Shown here: positions 48,507 to 57,044 of the stretch, piece after piece
Layout: each line of letters starts with the position of its first letter
Position numbering within the stretch: position 1 is the first letter of the stretch
NCBI GenBank assembly: GCA_002418775.1
Contig: DIEU01000067.1
Location: 1-59,863, forward strand
From: Firmicutes bacterium UBA5766
Lineage (GTDB): Bacteria > Bacillota > Desulfotomaculia > Desulfotomaculales > Nap2-2B
Direction of reading: 5' to 3'
Length of the DNA stretch: 59,863 nt
Notes under the pieces: model-generated
Seen by the model: the letters and a program-made list of their open reading frames with translations, nothing else
What the model was told of the DNA's origin: nothing
Databases searched by the model: none
Program-made: the position numbers and the translations under genes

Positions 48507-49439
48507 ATGACTACTTTTAAAATTCAGGGCAGCGACCTGCTCTGCCTGCACGACTTTGCTCCTGAGGAAATAGCGGCGATCCTGCAGCTGTCCGCTGAGT
48601 TGAAATCCTGGCAGAAAAGGGGAGAACCGCACAGCTACCTTCATGGAAAAACACTCGGCATGATCTTTCAAAAACCTTCCACCCGGACACGGGTTTCCTT
48701 TGAGGTGGCCATGTACCAGCTCGGGGGCTACGCCCTGCACCTGAATCCGGGCGACCTCCAGCTTGGCCGGGGAGAAACTATTGCCGACACCGCCAGGGTG
48801 CTTTCCCGCTACCTGGATGGAATTATGATCCGCACCTTCGCCCAGGAAGATGTTGAAGAACTTGCCGCATATGCGGATATACCCGTCATCAACGGGCTCA
48901 CGGATCTGCTCCATCCCTGCCAGATCCTCGCCGACCTGCTGACCATACAAGAAAAGAAGGGATTCCTGGAAGGACTGAAGCTGGCCTATGTAGGAGACGG
49001 CAATAATATCTGCCACAGCCTGCTTTTCGGCTGCGCTAAAACAGGCGTCAATATAAGCGTGGCCTCACCTGAAAATTTCCGGCCGAAACCGGAAATTGTA
49101 GAACTGGCCAGGCAGGACGCCCAAAATAAAAGCAGGATCGATATTCTCACCGACCCTGCAGAAGCCGTCAAAGACGCAGATGTAATTGTAACGGACGTTT
49201 GGGCCAGCATGGGACAGGAATCCGTCGCCGCCCAAAAATCCGGGGCATTTGCCGGTTACCAGGTTAACGACGCCCTGGTAAAACACGCGAAAGAAGATTT
49301 TATCTTTTTGCACTGTCTGCCCGCCCACCGGGGAGAGGAAGTTGCGGCGGATATAATTGACGGGCCGCATTCCGTCGTCTGGGACGAAGCGGAAAACCGG
49401 CTCCATACACAAAAAGCAGTCCTGGCAATGCTTTTATAA
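48507..49439 (+). CDS. argF: Ornithine carbamoyltransferase
   Basis: A 310-residue transcarbamoylase. The carbamoyl-phosphate motif STRTRVSFE is near residues 53-61, HPCQILADLLT near 130-140, and the ornithine/catalytic HCLPAHRGEEV near 270-280. It makes citrulline from ornithine and carbamoyl phosphate. GGAGGAGAG precedes the ATG. It ends the operon; argG and argH are not here. Since carB next to it is broken, carbamoyl phosphate must come from a synthase encoded elsewhere. Confidence 0.96.
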   Translation: MTTFKIQGSDLLCLHDFAPEEIAAILQLSAELKSWQKRGEPHSYLHGKTLGMIFQKPSTRTRVSFEVAMYQLGGYALHLNPGDLQLGRGETIADTARVLSRYLDGIMIRTFAQEDVEELAAYADIPVINGLTDLLHPCQILADLLTIQEKKGFLEGLKLAYVGDGNNICHSLLFGCAKTGVNISVASPENFRPKPEIVELARQDAQNKSRIDILTDPAEAVKDADVIVTDVWASMGQESVAAQKSGAFAGYQVNDALVKHAKEDFIFLHCLPAHRGEEVAADIIDGPHSVVWDEAENRLHTQKAVLAMLL

Positions 49440-49443
49440 TTGC

Positions 49444-49641
49444 TTACGCTTTAGACGATATAATACTCCTGACGCTCTTTTCAAATTTAGGCCTGGGCAG
49501 CATTACGACGCGGCCGCATTTCAGGCACCTTATCCGAAAATCGACACCCGTGCGCATTATTTCCCACTGTTCGCCGCCGCAGGGATGGACTTTTTTCATC
49601 CTGACCACGTCGCCTACGTTGTACTTGACAAGCACGGGCAT
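49444..49641 (-). CDS. DUF951 family protein
   Basis: A 65-residue basic protein. VGDVVRMKKVHPCGGEQWE and the late CLKCGRVVMLPRPKFEKSV are the DUF951 signature, with three cysteines positioned like a small zinc ribbon plus an SH3-like strand pattern. Function unknown; nucleic-acid binding is suspected for the family. It is the last gene of a cvpA-aminopeptidase-DUF951 minus-strand unit and converges with argF, 4 bp apart. Confidence 0.85.
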   Translation of the reverse strand: MPVLVKYNVGDVVRMKKVHPCGGEQWEIMRTGVDFRIRCLKCGRVVMLPRPKFEKSVRSIISSKA

Positions 49642-49673
49642 CTCCCCACCCCACTGCTAAGAATTAATTCTTC

Positions 49674-51077
49674 CTACGACTTGAAGAAAACCTTGTAACC
49701 CTTGTAGGTCATGTAAATGTCCCCTTTATGGGCCACTTCGAACGGCGAATGCATGCCCAGCAGCGGCACGCCGCAGTCAAGCACATCCATACCATAATGC
49801 GCCAGCAGGTAGGCGATCGTCCCCCCGCCGCCCTGATCTACTTTCCCCAGCTCTCCGGTTTGCCAGACAACGCCTTCTTTGTTAAAAAGCTGCCTTACAA
49901 AAGAAACAAACTCCGCGTTTGCGTCACTGGAACTCCGCTTTCCGCCGCCGCCGCCGTATTTATGAAAAGCAGTCCCGTAACCCAGCAGCATTTCGTTATG
50001 TTTATCCATCACTTCAGGATAACTGGGATTAGTTCCGGCGGTTACGTCGGCCGACAGAGCCCTGGAATTGGCCAGAATGCGGCGCACGGTCAGCTCGCTG
50101 TACTGGGGAAGCGAACATCCGGCCAGTTCAGCAATGAAATTGGTTAAAAAGACGGACTCCATTCCGGTATTGCCCACGCTGCCGATCTCTTCCTTGTCCG
50201 CAAAGAGGACAACTGCTGTGCGGCTGACGGAATCCAACTCCAGAATCGCTTGCAGGCTTGTATAAGCGCAGACCCGGTCGTCCTGGCCGTAGCCACCGAT
50301 CATACTGCGGTCAAAACCGACATCCCTTGCCGGAAAGGCTGGCGCCGCTTCAAGCTCAGCGCTGATAAAATCCTCTTCGATCAATCCGTACCTGGCATTC
50401 AGCTGATCCAGCACAGCCTGCTTCAGCCTTTCCTTTGCTTCACGGTTTTCCACCGGATTGCCTCCGACTAGCACGTTCAAAGCCTCTCCTTTTACCGCCT
50501 CGCTCATTTTCTTCTCCATTTGATCTTTGGCCAGATGAGGCAGCAGGTCGGCGATAGTGAATACCGGATCGCGCTCATTATTGCCGATAGCTATCCGGAC
50601 GGCATTCCCTTCTTTCGTGAAGACAACTCCGTGCAGAGACAGGGGAATACTCACCCACTGGTATTTCTTAATCCCCCCGTAGTAATGCGTCTTAAACAGG
50701 GCAAGACCGGCTTCCTGGTAGAGGGGGCGGGGTTTAAGGTCCAGCCGGGGAGCGTCAATATGTGAACCAATGACATTCAGCCCTTTTTCCAGCGGCTCGC
50801 TGCCGATGACCGCCATGGCCATAACTTTGCCATGTTTTGCTGAATACACCCGGCTTCCGGGAACAAGGCGGCTCTGTTCGGTCAAGGGAGTAAAACCGCC
50901 TATCTCCGCCCTGGCTATTATTGTATCTACCGCCTCGCGCTCTGTTCTGGCCGCATTTAGAAACTCCCGGTATCTTTCACAGAATTCCATAACATCCTGA
51001 CGGGCAGCCTCGTCCAGGCAATCCCAGACGTGCTTGCTTTCATATGATTCTCCCTTGCTCTGGTTCTTATCTTCCAT
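49674..51077 (-). CDS. M18 family aminopeptidase
   Basis: A 467-residue zinc aminopeptidase. IGSHIDAPRLDLKPRPLY near residues 108-125 carries the first metal ligands, FADKEEIGSVGNTGMES near 287-303 the catalytic glutamates, and the C-terminal VDQGGGGTIAYLLA and LGMHSPFE supply the remaining motifs. M18 enzymes release acidic or hydrophobic N-terminal residues and form large oligomers in the cytoplasm. It sits between cvpA and DUF951 on one strand. Confidence 0.92.
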   Translation of the reverse strand: MEDKNQSKGESYESKHVWDCLDEAARQDVMEFCERYREFLNAARTEREAVDTIIARAEIGGFTPLTEQSRLVPGSRVYSAKHGKVMAMAVIGSEPLEKGLNVIGSHIDAPRLDLKPRPLYQEAGLALFKTHYYGGIKKYQWVSIPLSLHGVVFTKEGNAVRIAIGNNERDPVFTIADLLPHLAKDQMEKKMSEAVKGEALNVLVGGNPVENREAKERLKQAVLDQLNARYGLIEEDFISAELEAAPAFPARDVGFDRSMIGGYGQDDRVCAYTSLQAILELDSVSRTAVVLFADKEEIGSVGNTGMESVFLTNFIAELAGCSLPQYSELTVRRILANSRALSADVTAGTNPSYPEVMDKHNEMLLGYGTAFHKYGGGGGKRSSSDANAEFVSFVRQLFNKEGVVWQTGELGKVDQGGGGTIAYLLAHYGMDVLDCGVPLLGMHSPFEVAHKGDIYMTYKGYKVFFKS

Positions 51078-51103
51078 GTAATTTACTCCACCCTTTCATT
51101 ATG

Positions 51104-51766
51104 TTAAATTGTTGTTTTTTTGGCAGGCAATATATTATCCGGTATTAAGTCGATGATCTTTCCTTCAAACGGGTTTAACAATTGCCGGCATTTAGGAATT
51201 ATTACCGAACCCTGAATAGATTGGGTATACCAGTTGTCCTGCTGACCCCCGCTGAACATGGATACCGGTATCTGCAGGGGTGTCAGCAGAGCGACAATAA
51301 TCAGCACAATTATCAGCCCGTTTACAAGACCCAGCGCCAGCCCCCCCAAACGGTCAACAGGACCTAAAAAGGCCATCCTGGCAACCCGGGACAAGAGGGA
51401 CCCTGCAAGATAAACCAGCCTGTAAACGACCAGAAAAATTAAGAGAAAAGCGATTATTTCCAGCAAACGCATGGACAGGATATTTTGGATTTGTTCCCCG
51501 CCCGTAAAGGAGAGCCCGTTCGAAGACCACCAGGACGTTGACTCATCCCATAAATCTGTAGGAAAAGAGAAGTATTTGCTCAACTTCTCCGTTAGATGCC
51601 ACTTGCTGCCGGCATAATCGGCCAGTTGGCTGTCATATTTCATAGCGAAGACGATACCTAAAAAGATCCCCGCCAATCTGGCTATTCCCTTAAGCAAACC
51701 TGTTGTCAGACCCCGCCAGGCAAACCATCCGATGATCACAAGTATGGTTACATCAACCCAGTTCAT
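51104..51766 (-). CDS. CvpA family membrane protein
   Basis: A 220-residue protein. It begins MNWVDVTILVIIGWFAWRGL and has four hydrophobic helices near residues 3-20, 24-42, 85-105 and 125-160, with the CvpA-typical VDRLGGLALGLVNGLII segment. The family was named for colicin V production; in Gram-positives its role is obscure (envelope or cell-wall linked). First gene of the minus-strand unit, divergent from the TPR gene. Confidence 0.82.
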   Translation of the reverse strand: MNWVDVTILVIIGWFAWRGLTTGLLKGIARLAGIFLGIVFAMKYDSQLADYAGSKWHLTEKLSKYFSFPTDLWDESTSWWSSNGLSFTGGEQIQNILSMRLLEIIAFLLIFLVVYRLVYLAGSLLSRVARMAFLGPVDRLGGLALGLVNGLIIVLIIVALLTPLQIPVSMFSGGQQDNWYTQSIQGSVIIPKCRQLLNPFEGKIIDLIPDNILPAKKTTI

Positions 51767-51848
51767 TTTCCGATCACATCCTTATCCGAACTTCAAAACC
51801 CTTTAAAAGTGGAAAGGCAAATGTGTCCGCCCTGCGCTGACCTTGGGC

Positions 51849-51877
51849 TTGACAGTCTATAGAAAACATTTTACCAT
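51849..51877 (+). promoter_or_regulatory. SigA promoter of the TPR protein gene
   Basis: TTGACA, 17 bp, TACCAT, giving a leader of about 100 nt. On the opposite strand, TGGTAAAAT overlaps it and could serve cvpA. Confidence 0.55.
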
Positions 51878-51981
51878 GAAAGTAACTTTTTTCATAAATT
51901 TAAGGCTTAAAAAGTCTTCATATTAGAAACAGACACATTCTTTTCCTGTCTACTATATTTTTTATTCTAAGGAGGATGAAT

Positions 51982-52869
51982 ATGAACCCGGAAGCCCAAA
52001 AATTATTTGAGGAAGCGGAAGGGTTATTCAAAGACAATAAATTTACGGAAGCGGCCAGGATTTATTCGCTTTCCATAGCAGAATGCCCCACCCTGCCGGC
52101 TTACCTTAACCAGGGAAACTCTTTTTTCTCTCTTTTGCAGTTGGATGAGGCCGAGGAGGCCTTCTTTCTGGGCCTGGAACTGGCGCGGAACGAAAAAGAC
52201 AGGTGGTTTGAAGGAATTTTTCTGGGCAACCTGGGCTTTGTGGAAAGCGCCAGAAATGATCCTCAAGCCGCTCTTAATTACTACCTGGATGCGCTGACGA
52301 TTTTCAGAGAAACCGGACACATCAGGGACGAGGCTGATCAGTTGTGCAATATAGGAACAGTCCACCAGGACCTGGGGGAAACGGAATATGCCTTGAAATA
52401 CTTCGGGCAGGCTCTTTTAAAATACAAAGAAGCGGGCTACCAAAGAGGCGTCGCCAGCCAGTTAAACAACATGGGGCTTATTTTCGCCCGGATGAACAGG
52501 AGCAGCCAGGCGGCAGGTTACTTTACCAAAGCCATGGAGATTTTTAAAGAACTGGGCGATCAAACGGCAATCGCAGCCCAGTTGATGAACATCGGCAGCA
52601 CCTTCCGGGACAGTGAGGACAGTGACAAAGCCCTGAAATTTTACGATGAATCAATGGCGCTTTACAGTCAACTTGGCGACATCTGGGGCATGGCCATGCA
52701 GTACAGCAACATAGCCTACATCCACGCAATGGATAGCAATTATCAAAGCGCTTTAGACAACTTCCGGAAATCAAAGGAATTATTCAGCAAAATAAATACA
52801 CCGGACTGGCAGATAGAGTCCCTCGACCAAAACATTAAAAAACTGATCGAACTACTCAAGAAAAGCTAG
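51982..52869 (+). CDS. Tetratricopeptide repeat protein
   Basis: A 295-residue protein composed almost wholly of TPR helices: about seven repeats with the usual W/L-G-Y-A-P spacing, for example ALNYYLDALTIFRETG, ALKYFGQALLKYKEAG, AAGYFTKAMEIFKELG and ALKFYDESMALYSQLG. Several carry NIG/NMG turns like Rap or LGN-type groups. There is no signal peptide or enzymatic domain; it is probably a cytoplasmic scaffold. I choose ATG 51982, 6 nt after AAGGAGG; the ATG two codons earlier abuts that site. The REP-like cluster copy B begins at its stop codon. Confidence 0.87.
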   Translation: MNPEAQKLFEEAEGLFKDNKFTEAARIYSLSIAECPTLPAYLNQGNSFFSLLQLDEAEEAFFLGLELARNEKDRWFEGIFLGNLGFVESARNDPQAALNYYLDALTIFRETGHIRDEADQLCNIGTVHQDLGETEYALKYFGQALLKYKEAGYQRGVASQLNNMGLIFARMNRSSQAAGYFTKAMEIFKELGDQTAIAAQLMNIGSTFRDSEDSDKALKFYDESMALYSQLGDIWGMAMQYSNIAYIHAMDSNYQSALDNFRKSKELFSKINTPDWQIESLDQNIKKLIELLKKS

Positions 52870-52930
52870 ACACAAGGGGACGTTTTTGTTGTGTCATTAG
52901 AGAAGAAGAACGAAATCGCTCCGCGATGGC
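52869..52930. repeat. REP-like repeat cluster (copy B)
   Basis: GACACAA at 52869-52875 pairs with TTGTGTC at 52889-52895 around GGGGACGTTTTTG, and it may double as a weak terminator for the TPR gene. Next, AAGAAGAACGAAATCGCTCCG (about 52904-52924) is the reverse complement of a block at about 36239-36259 with one change. A further partial motif GAACCGTCCCT lies at 53210-53220. Confidence 0.7.
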
Positions 52931-52970
52931 TTTAAATTATTGCTTTTCTAAATAAAATTGTATATAAAAG

Positions 52971-52999
52971 TTGGCAAAATGCTCTTTTTGTGATATTGT
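52971..52999 (+). promoter_or_regulatory. SigA-like promoter of a possible small RNA or leader
   Basis: TTGGCA, 17 bp, TATTGT. With the terminator at 53138-53180 it defines a transcript of about 175 nt. Confidence 0.5.
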
Positions 53000-53005
53000 T
53001 TAATT

Positions 53006-53180
53006 GAAAAGAGCTGCTAAACTAAAGAGTTGTAAGCAAAAACAAGAGATTGAAATTCCATAGCTGGGTGCTTTCGCGACTTCATTCTTCTCGGCAATCA
53101 AAAATTTTGCGGGTAGGCTTTGCGCATAGGTATTGTTAAGGCTCAAAAGACAGCAAAAATCCGCCGTTTGAGCCTTTTTT
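53006..53180 (+). ncRNA. Candidate small RNA or terminated leader
   Basis: About 175 nt between a SigA-like promoter and a strong terminator, with no reading frame of note. It matches no RNA family I can confirm. It may be an independent small RNA, or a leader attenuating the DUF4037 gene that begins 72 bp past the terminator. A stretch GGGTGCTTTCGCGA resembles the T-box core but lacks its TGGN. Confidence 0.3.
53138..53180 (+). terminator. Rho-independent terminator before the DUF4037 gene
   Basis: A perfect 10-bp stem AAGGCTCAAA/TTTGAGCCTT with a 19-nt loop, running into six T. The outer sequences TTTGCGC and GCGCAAA add symmetry. Confidence 0.75.
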
Positions 53181-53251
53181 AAGCGCAAAACTTCCGATTG
53201 CTCCCTTCAAGAACCGTCCCTATACTTGCCTTTGGAAAGTGAGGATAAGTC

Positions 53252-54181
53252 ATGAAAGGTCTGGAACTTTGCGAAAATTATTTCATAAAGCACGGGCTCC
53301 CGATGATCAGCCGGAAATTCGCCAGCTTCAAGGGCAGAATAGCAGCGGGGCTTGTAGGCGACGGCTCGGAATGCTACGGATTTGACGACGAAATTTCCAG
53401 GGACCACGACTGGGGTCCCTCCTTTTGCCTCTGGCTGACCAAAGACGACTTCGAGCAGATTGGACAGCAGCTGCAAAAAGAATACGACAACCTCCCCGAT
53501 GAATTCGAAGGGTTCAGCAGGATAGTCAGCGAATTTGGGGAGGGCAGAGTGGGAGTCTTTGAAATAGGCGAGTTCTACAAAAAGTTCATCGGCATTTCAC
53601 GCCTGCCGGAAAAACTAAACGAGTGGTTTCCCCTTCCCGAAAGTTACCTGGCAGCCTGCACGAACGGCAAAGTCTTCTATGATCCCCTAGGCGAGTTTAC
53701 TTATTTCAGAAACAAGCTGCTGGAATTTTACCCGGAAGACATCAGGCTGAAGAAAATGGCCGCCCGGTGCATGGCCATAGCTCAGAACGGCCAGTATAAC
53801 TATCTGCGCTGCGCCAAAAGGCATGAATACGTCGCGGCCCAGTACGCCGAAAGCAAGTTCTACTCGGACGTAATATCCCTGGTCTTCCTGATCAACAAAA
53901 GATATATGCCCTATTTTAAATGGATGCACAGGGCTGTCCGGGACCTGCCCATACTGGGAGAAAATATCTACCAGACGATCTTCAAGGCGGTAACCACGAG
54001 CGACAGCGTTAAAAAATACCGCCTGATGGAAGATATCTGCGAAACTATTATTGGCGAGCTGAGAAGAGAAAACTTGAGCGACAGCAGGAGCGAGTCCCTG
54101 CTGGATCACGGGCCGGCCATCCAGTCCGGTATTAAAGAGCCCCGGCTGAAAAACTTAAGCGTCTGGCTTGGCGGACCCTAA
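53252..54181 (+). CDS. DUF4037 nucleotidyltransferase-like protein
   Basis: A 309-residue protein. GLVGDGSECYGFDDEISRDHD near residues 34-54 (quoted in part) contains the polymerase-beta-type nucleotidyltransferase region: a G-S/E motif followed by an acidic pair, as in the DUF4037 family. The helical C-terminal two-thirds (YFRNKLLEFYPEDIRLKKMA; QNGQYNYLRCAKRHEYVAAQ) is also family-typical. Substrate unknown; some relatives are linked to aminoglycoside-type nucleotidyl transfer, not shown here. The ATG follows GTGAGGAT. Its stop codon overlaps the stop of the convergent transporter gene by 4 bp. Confidence 0.8.
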   Translation: MKGLELCENYFIKHGLPMISRKFASFKGRIAAGLVGDGSECYGFDDEISRDHDWGPSFCLWLTKDDFEQIGQQLQKEYDNLPDEFEGFSRIVSEFGEGRVGVFEIGEFYKKFIGISRLPEKLNEWFPLPESYLAACTNGKVFYDPLGEFTYFRNKLLEFYPEDIRLKKMAARCMAIAQNGQYNYLRCAKRHEYVAAQYAESKFYSDVISLVFLINKRYMPYFKWMHRAVRDLPILGENIYQTIFKAVTTSDSVKKYRLMEDICETIIGELRRENLSDSRSESLLDHGPAIQSGIKEPRLKNLSVWLGGP

Positions 54182-55239
54182 TTCATCCGCGATTTCCGGA
54201 AGGGCGCGATTAAAAGAGCCACCAGCAGAATCAGGCCGGCATAACCGAAAAGCGGATAAAGCAGCCGGACCAGAAAATTGAAATTCAGGCCGGCCAGCGG
54301 TATCGCGATAAGAGTAGATCCAATCCCCACCACCTTGTAGCCCATTCCCTCCCCCGGAGCAAGGCGGCTGGCCAGCCCGTGCGCATCTGCAATGGTCGTT
54401 GTCAGCATGGCTATCCAAATCAGCAGGCCGAGCAAGAGCTGCAGAATAAACCCCGCCGAACGCGAAATAAACAGGACGGGCACCTGGCAGTTCAGCACCG
54501 ACGGGTAGAACGACAAACCCGCCAGGGTAATCAGCCCCGCCGTGACTCCAAGGATCAGCCCCCCCAGGGCGCCCCCGGCAACGCCTGTTTTAAACGGAAC
54601 AGATCTCCCCAAAGAAGACAGCAGAGCAACAGGAACGACCATGTTGTAGGAAACATACAGGATGCTCGACCAGCCCCAGTTTGCAGCCACCCTTTTGTAT
54701 TCCAGAAGCTCCGGAAAAGGGCTGGGCAGGCCTCCCTGATGCTGGATGGCCAAAAACGACACGACCGCCAGAACGAGGATTTTTATAGGAACGAGAACGA
54801 GATTGAAATTCAATATCCCGGGCAGCCCTTTGATTAGTACAATACAGGTTATTAAAACCGCCAGCATTGTACCCTGCCAGTTGGGCAGGCCCAGCTGCTC
54901 GGCAAAAACCGCCCCGCTGCCGGCAAGCATGACCACAAGGCCGCCCTTGAGCATGATCAGAGTAAGCAAGTCCATCAGCCCGGCTGCCCGCTTTCCCATC
55001 AGGCACTGGAGCAGTTCAACATAATTGGCCGTCCGCAGCTTCGTGGCCAGGAGCATGATCAGCGCTCCCAGGTAAATAAACAGCACGGTGGCCAGCGCTA
55101 TCCCCCAGAGCCCCTTCGATCCAAAAACCATAAAAAACTGCATTAACTCCTGGCCGGAGGCAAAACCCGCGCCGATTACCGTGCCCGCATAGACCATGGC
55201 AATTTTAAAAAGCAGCAGAGAACTTTTTTTTTGCTCCAA
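54178..55239 (-). CDS. YkvI-like multi-pass membrane transporter
   Basis: A 353-residue protein with ten hydrophobic helices. The first helix AMVYAGTVIGAGFASGQELMQFF, with its broken GAGFASGQE motif, is typical of YkvI and related APC-fold proteins (quoted in parts). A second break, LYVSYNMVVPVALLSSLG, lies near residue 192. Substrate unknown. I start at TTG 55239, six to seven nt after CGGGGG; a TTG nine codons upstream is less supported. Convergent with DUF4037 and divergent from yyaC. Confidence 0.78.
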   Translation of the reverse strand: MEQKKSSLLLFKIAMVYAGTVIGAGFASGQELMQFFMVFGSKGLWGIALATVLFIYLGALIMLLATKLRTANYVELLQCLMGKRAAGLMDLLTLIMLKGGLVVMLAGSGAVFAEQLGLPNWQGTMLAVLITCIVLIKGLPGILNFNLVLVPIKILVLAVVSFLAIQHQGGLPSPFPELLEYKRVAANWGWSSILYVSYNMVVPVALLSSLGRSVPFKTGVAGGALGGLILGVTAGLITLAGLSFYPSVLNCQVPVLFISRSAGFILQLLLGLLIWIAMLTTTIADAHGLASRLAPGEGMGYKVVGIGSTLIAIPLAGLNFNFLVRLLYPLFGYAGLILLVALLIAPFRKSRMN

Positions 55240-55334
55240 AACAATCCCCCGGTTATGTTTATGCAAAAAAAGAATATTTAAGGTTATCTTTGGAAATATT
55301 ATTTAATAGTTTTGTTCTAAGGAGGAGCTTATTT

Positions 55335-55961
55335 TTGAAGGGTCTTGAATTGAACCAGAAAGCCGAAACAGCAAATACCCGGACCAGGTTACACCTGGAG
55401 GATCCTCTCGCGGCCATCAAAATCGGCTGGGACCTGGCCAGCAGGCTGAACGGAAACGCCGCCTTGAACAACTCCCCCAAAATACTGCTTTGCATCGGAA
55501 CGGACCGTTCAACAGGGGATTGTCTCGGTCCTTTGGTGGGGAGCAAACTTTCCGCCATCGAGCAGGATTACTTCGATGTTTACGGTACGCTGGACAAACC
55601 GGTACACGCCAGCAACCTGGAGCAAAGGCTGGAAGAAATCCGGAAAACTTATGAAAACCCGTTTATAATCGCAATCGACGCCTGCCTGGGCAATCAGGAG
55701 AACGTCGGCTGCATTAATATAGGAAATGGTTCTTTACAGCCCGGGGCCGGGGTTAATAAAAACCTCCCCCCGGTCGGAGAAATCCATATCACCGGAGTCG
55801 TCAACATAGGCGGGTTTATGGAATACCTTGTTCTCCAGAACACCCGGCTGAATCTTGTCATGAGCATGGCCGATCTTATCGTTCAAGGCATCATGCAGGC
55901 GATAAACCATTGTTCGGGAGAAGAACTGGTCAGGGAAGTCAGCATAACCCAGGATAATTAA
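55335..55961 (+). CDS. yyaC: YyaC family spore protein (putative sporulation protease)
   Basis: A 208-residue YyaC-type protein. LLCIGTDRSTGDCLGPLVGSKL near residues 50-71 (in part), VYGTLDKPVHASNLEQ, IIAIDACLGNQENVG and GEIHITGVVNIGGFMEYLVLQ (in part) are family-typical. YyaC resembles the hydrogenase-maturation/GPR protease fold and is a sporulation gene in Bacillus; its target is unknown. I start at TTG 55335 with AAGGAGG about 9 nt upstream, not at the ATG 15 codons earlier. Confidence 0.88.
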   Translation: MKGLELNQKAETANTRTRLHLEDPLAAIKIGWDLASRLNGNAALNNSPKILLCIGTDRSTGDCLGPLVGSKLSAIEQDYFDVYGTLDKPVHASNLEQRLEEIRKTYENPFIIAIDACLGNQENVGCINIGNGSLQPGAGVNKNLPPVGEIHITGVVNIGGFMEYLVLQNTRLNLVMSMADLIVQGIMQAINHCSGEELVREVSITQDN

Positions 55962-55983
55962 AAATACCGGACACACCAGCAAA

Positions 55984-56016
55984 AAGGAGTCAGGCAATAC
56001 AAAAACCTGGCTCCTT
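55984..56016 (-). terminator. Terminator between yyaC and the UPF0180 gene
   Basis: An 11-bp stem AAGGAGTCAGG/CCTGGCTCCTT (one G-T pair). T-rich sequence follows on the minus strand, so it mainly ends the UPF0180 transcript; it may also act on yyaC. Confidence 0.75.
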
Positions 56017-56043
56017 CCTCCACATAAAGCTAAATTTTCAGTT

Positions 56044-56280
56044 TTACAGCCAATCCATTTCCCTTAGACTGCTCAAAATTTCTTCAGGAGTTTTCCCGTC
56101 AGCGTCAATTACAGGAACTTCAGTCATAATATCCTGCATGCCCATCACATCGTCGTCCATACCGCTGATTACGTATGCGTCCGCATCCTCCTGCCCGGTG
56201 AACTTGACTACCTTATAGCCGGACTTTTCCAAATAATCCCTGACATTTCCCAGGGTGTCCTCAACAGCAATTGTCTTCAA
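56044..56280 (-). CDS. UPF0180 (YkuS-type) small protein
   Basis: A 78-residue acidic protein, IAVEDTLGNVRDYLEKSGYKVV then DAYVISGMDDDVMGMQDI (in part), matching the UPF0180/YkuS family. Function unknown. The TTG start has CGGAGG 7-8 nt upstream. It is transcribed alone, with a terminator behind it. Confidence 0.82.
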   Translation of the reverse strand: MKTIAVEDTLGNVRDYLEKSGYKVVKFTGQEDADAYVISGMDDDVMGMQDIMTEVPVIDADGKTPEEILSSLREMDWL

Positions 56281-56349
56281 TACTGCACCTCCGAATGTAA
56301 TCTTGTTTAAACTAGAAATAGTATAAACAAAAGTTACATTATTATCCCT

Positions 56350-56997
56350 TTACAGGCGTATTGTTGACAATTCCCTGAGCAGATGAATGACTTCTTCGTC
56401 GCTGACCTGTGAAAAATCCGTATAAAACTGCCCCACGGCGTAAAAAACCGGCGGCGTGAAAAGGCAGATTACTTCATCAACGTCGCTTCTCAAAACGTCC
56501 AGCGTGCCGGCGGGCGCCACCGGAACCGCCAGAATTAATTTTTTCAAGGAAAACATTTTTCTTACCGAACGCAAAGCCGCCATCACAGTATAACCCGTGG
56601 CTATGCCGTCATCGACCAGGACCACCTGCTTGTTGTCATAGGACGGATAGTCTTCCTGTCCCCGGTACATTTTCATCCGGCGGCGGATTTCTGCGACCTG
56701 TTCGTCAATAACGTCCTGCAAGTCATCTTCCCTAAGCCCCATCATTTTCAAAACGCTGTGATTGAAAATCGCTGTCCCGTCCTGGGCAACTGCGCCCACA
56801 GCCGCCTCCGGGTTGTGAAAGGTCCCTATTTTACGGGGAATTATAAGATCAAGAGGAGCTTTTAGCATACGGGCTACCTGAGCTCCGACCACAACACCCC
56901 CGCGGGGTATGGCTAAAACGACGCCGTCATCGAAAGCACTTTTTCGAATTGCTTCCGCAAGCATTGTCCCTGCTTCAACCCTGTCCCGGAAAACCAT
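56350..56997 (-). CDS. Phosphoribosyltransferase-domain protein
   Basis: A 215-residue type I PRTase-fold protein. VLAIPRGGVVVGAQVAR near residues 28-44 forms the PPi loop and VVLVDDGIATGYTVMAAL near 125-142 is the PRPP-binding motif. The family often hydrolyses or transfers phosphoribosyl groups in an unidentified pathway. It lies 47 bp after the TauE/SafE gene on the same strand and is probably co-transcribed with it. Confidence 0.86.
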   Translation of the reverse strand: MVFRDRVEAGTMLAEAIRKSAFDDGVVLAIPRGGVVVGAQVARMLKAPLDLIIPRKIGTFHNPEAAVGAVAQDGTAIFNHSVLKMMGLREDDLQDVIDEQVAEIRRRMKMYRGQEDYPSYDNKQVVLVDDGIATGYTVMAALRSVRKMFSLKKLILAVPVAPAGTLDVLRSDVDEVICLFTPPVFYAVGQFYTDFSQVSDEEVIHLLRELSTIRL

Positions 56998-57044
56998 CAG
57001 CCCTATACCCCCCTTAAAACTTTGTATAAGAAGAGCTTATCAAA

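Noticed and set aside
53068..53085. T-box-like GGGTGCTTTCGCGA before the DUF4037 gene
   Set aside because: It lacks the TGGN that pairs with the tRNA end and has no matching antiterminator partner or amino-acid gene downstream.
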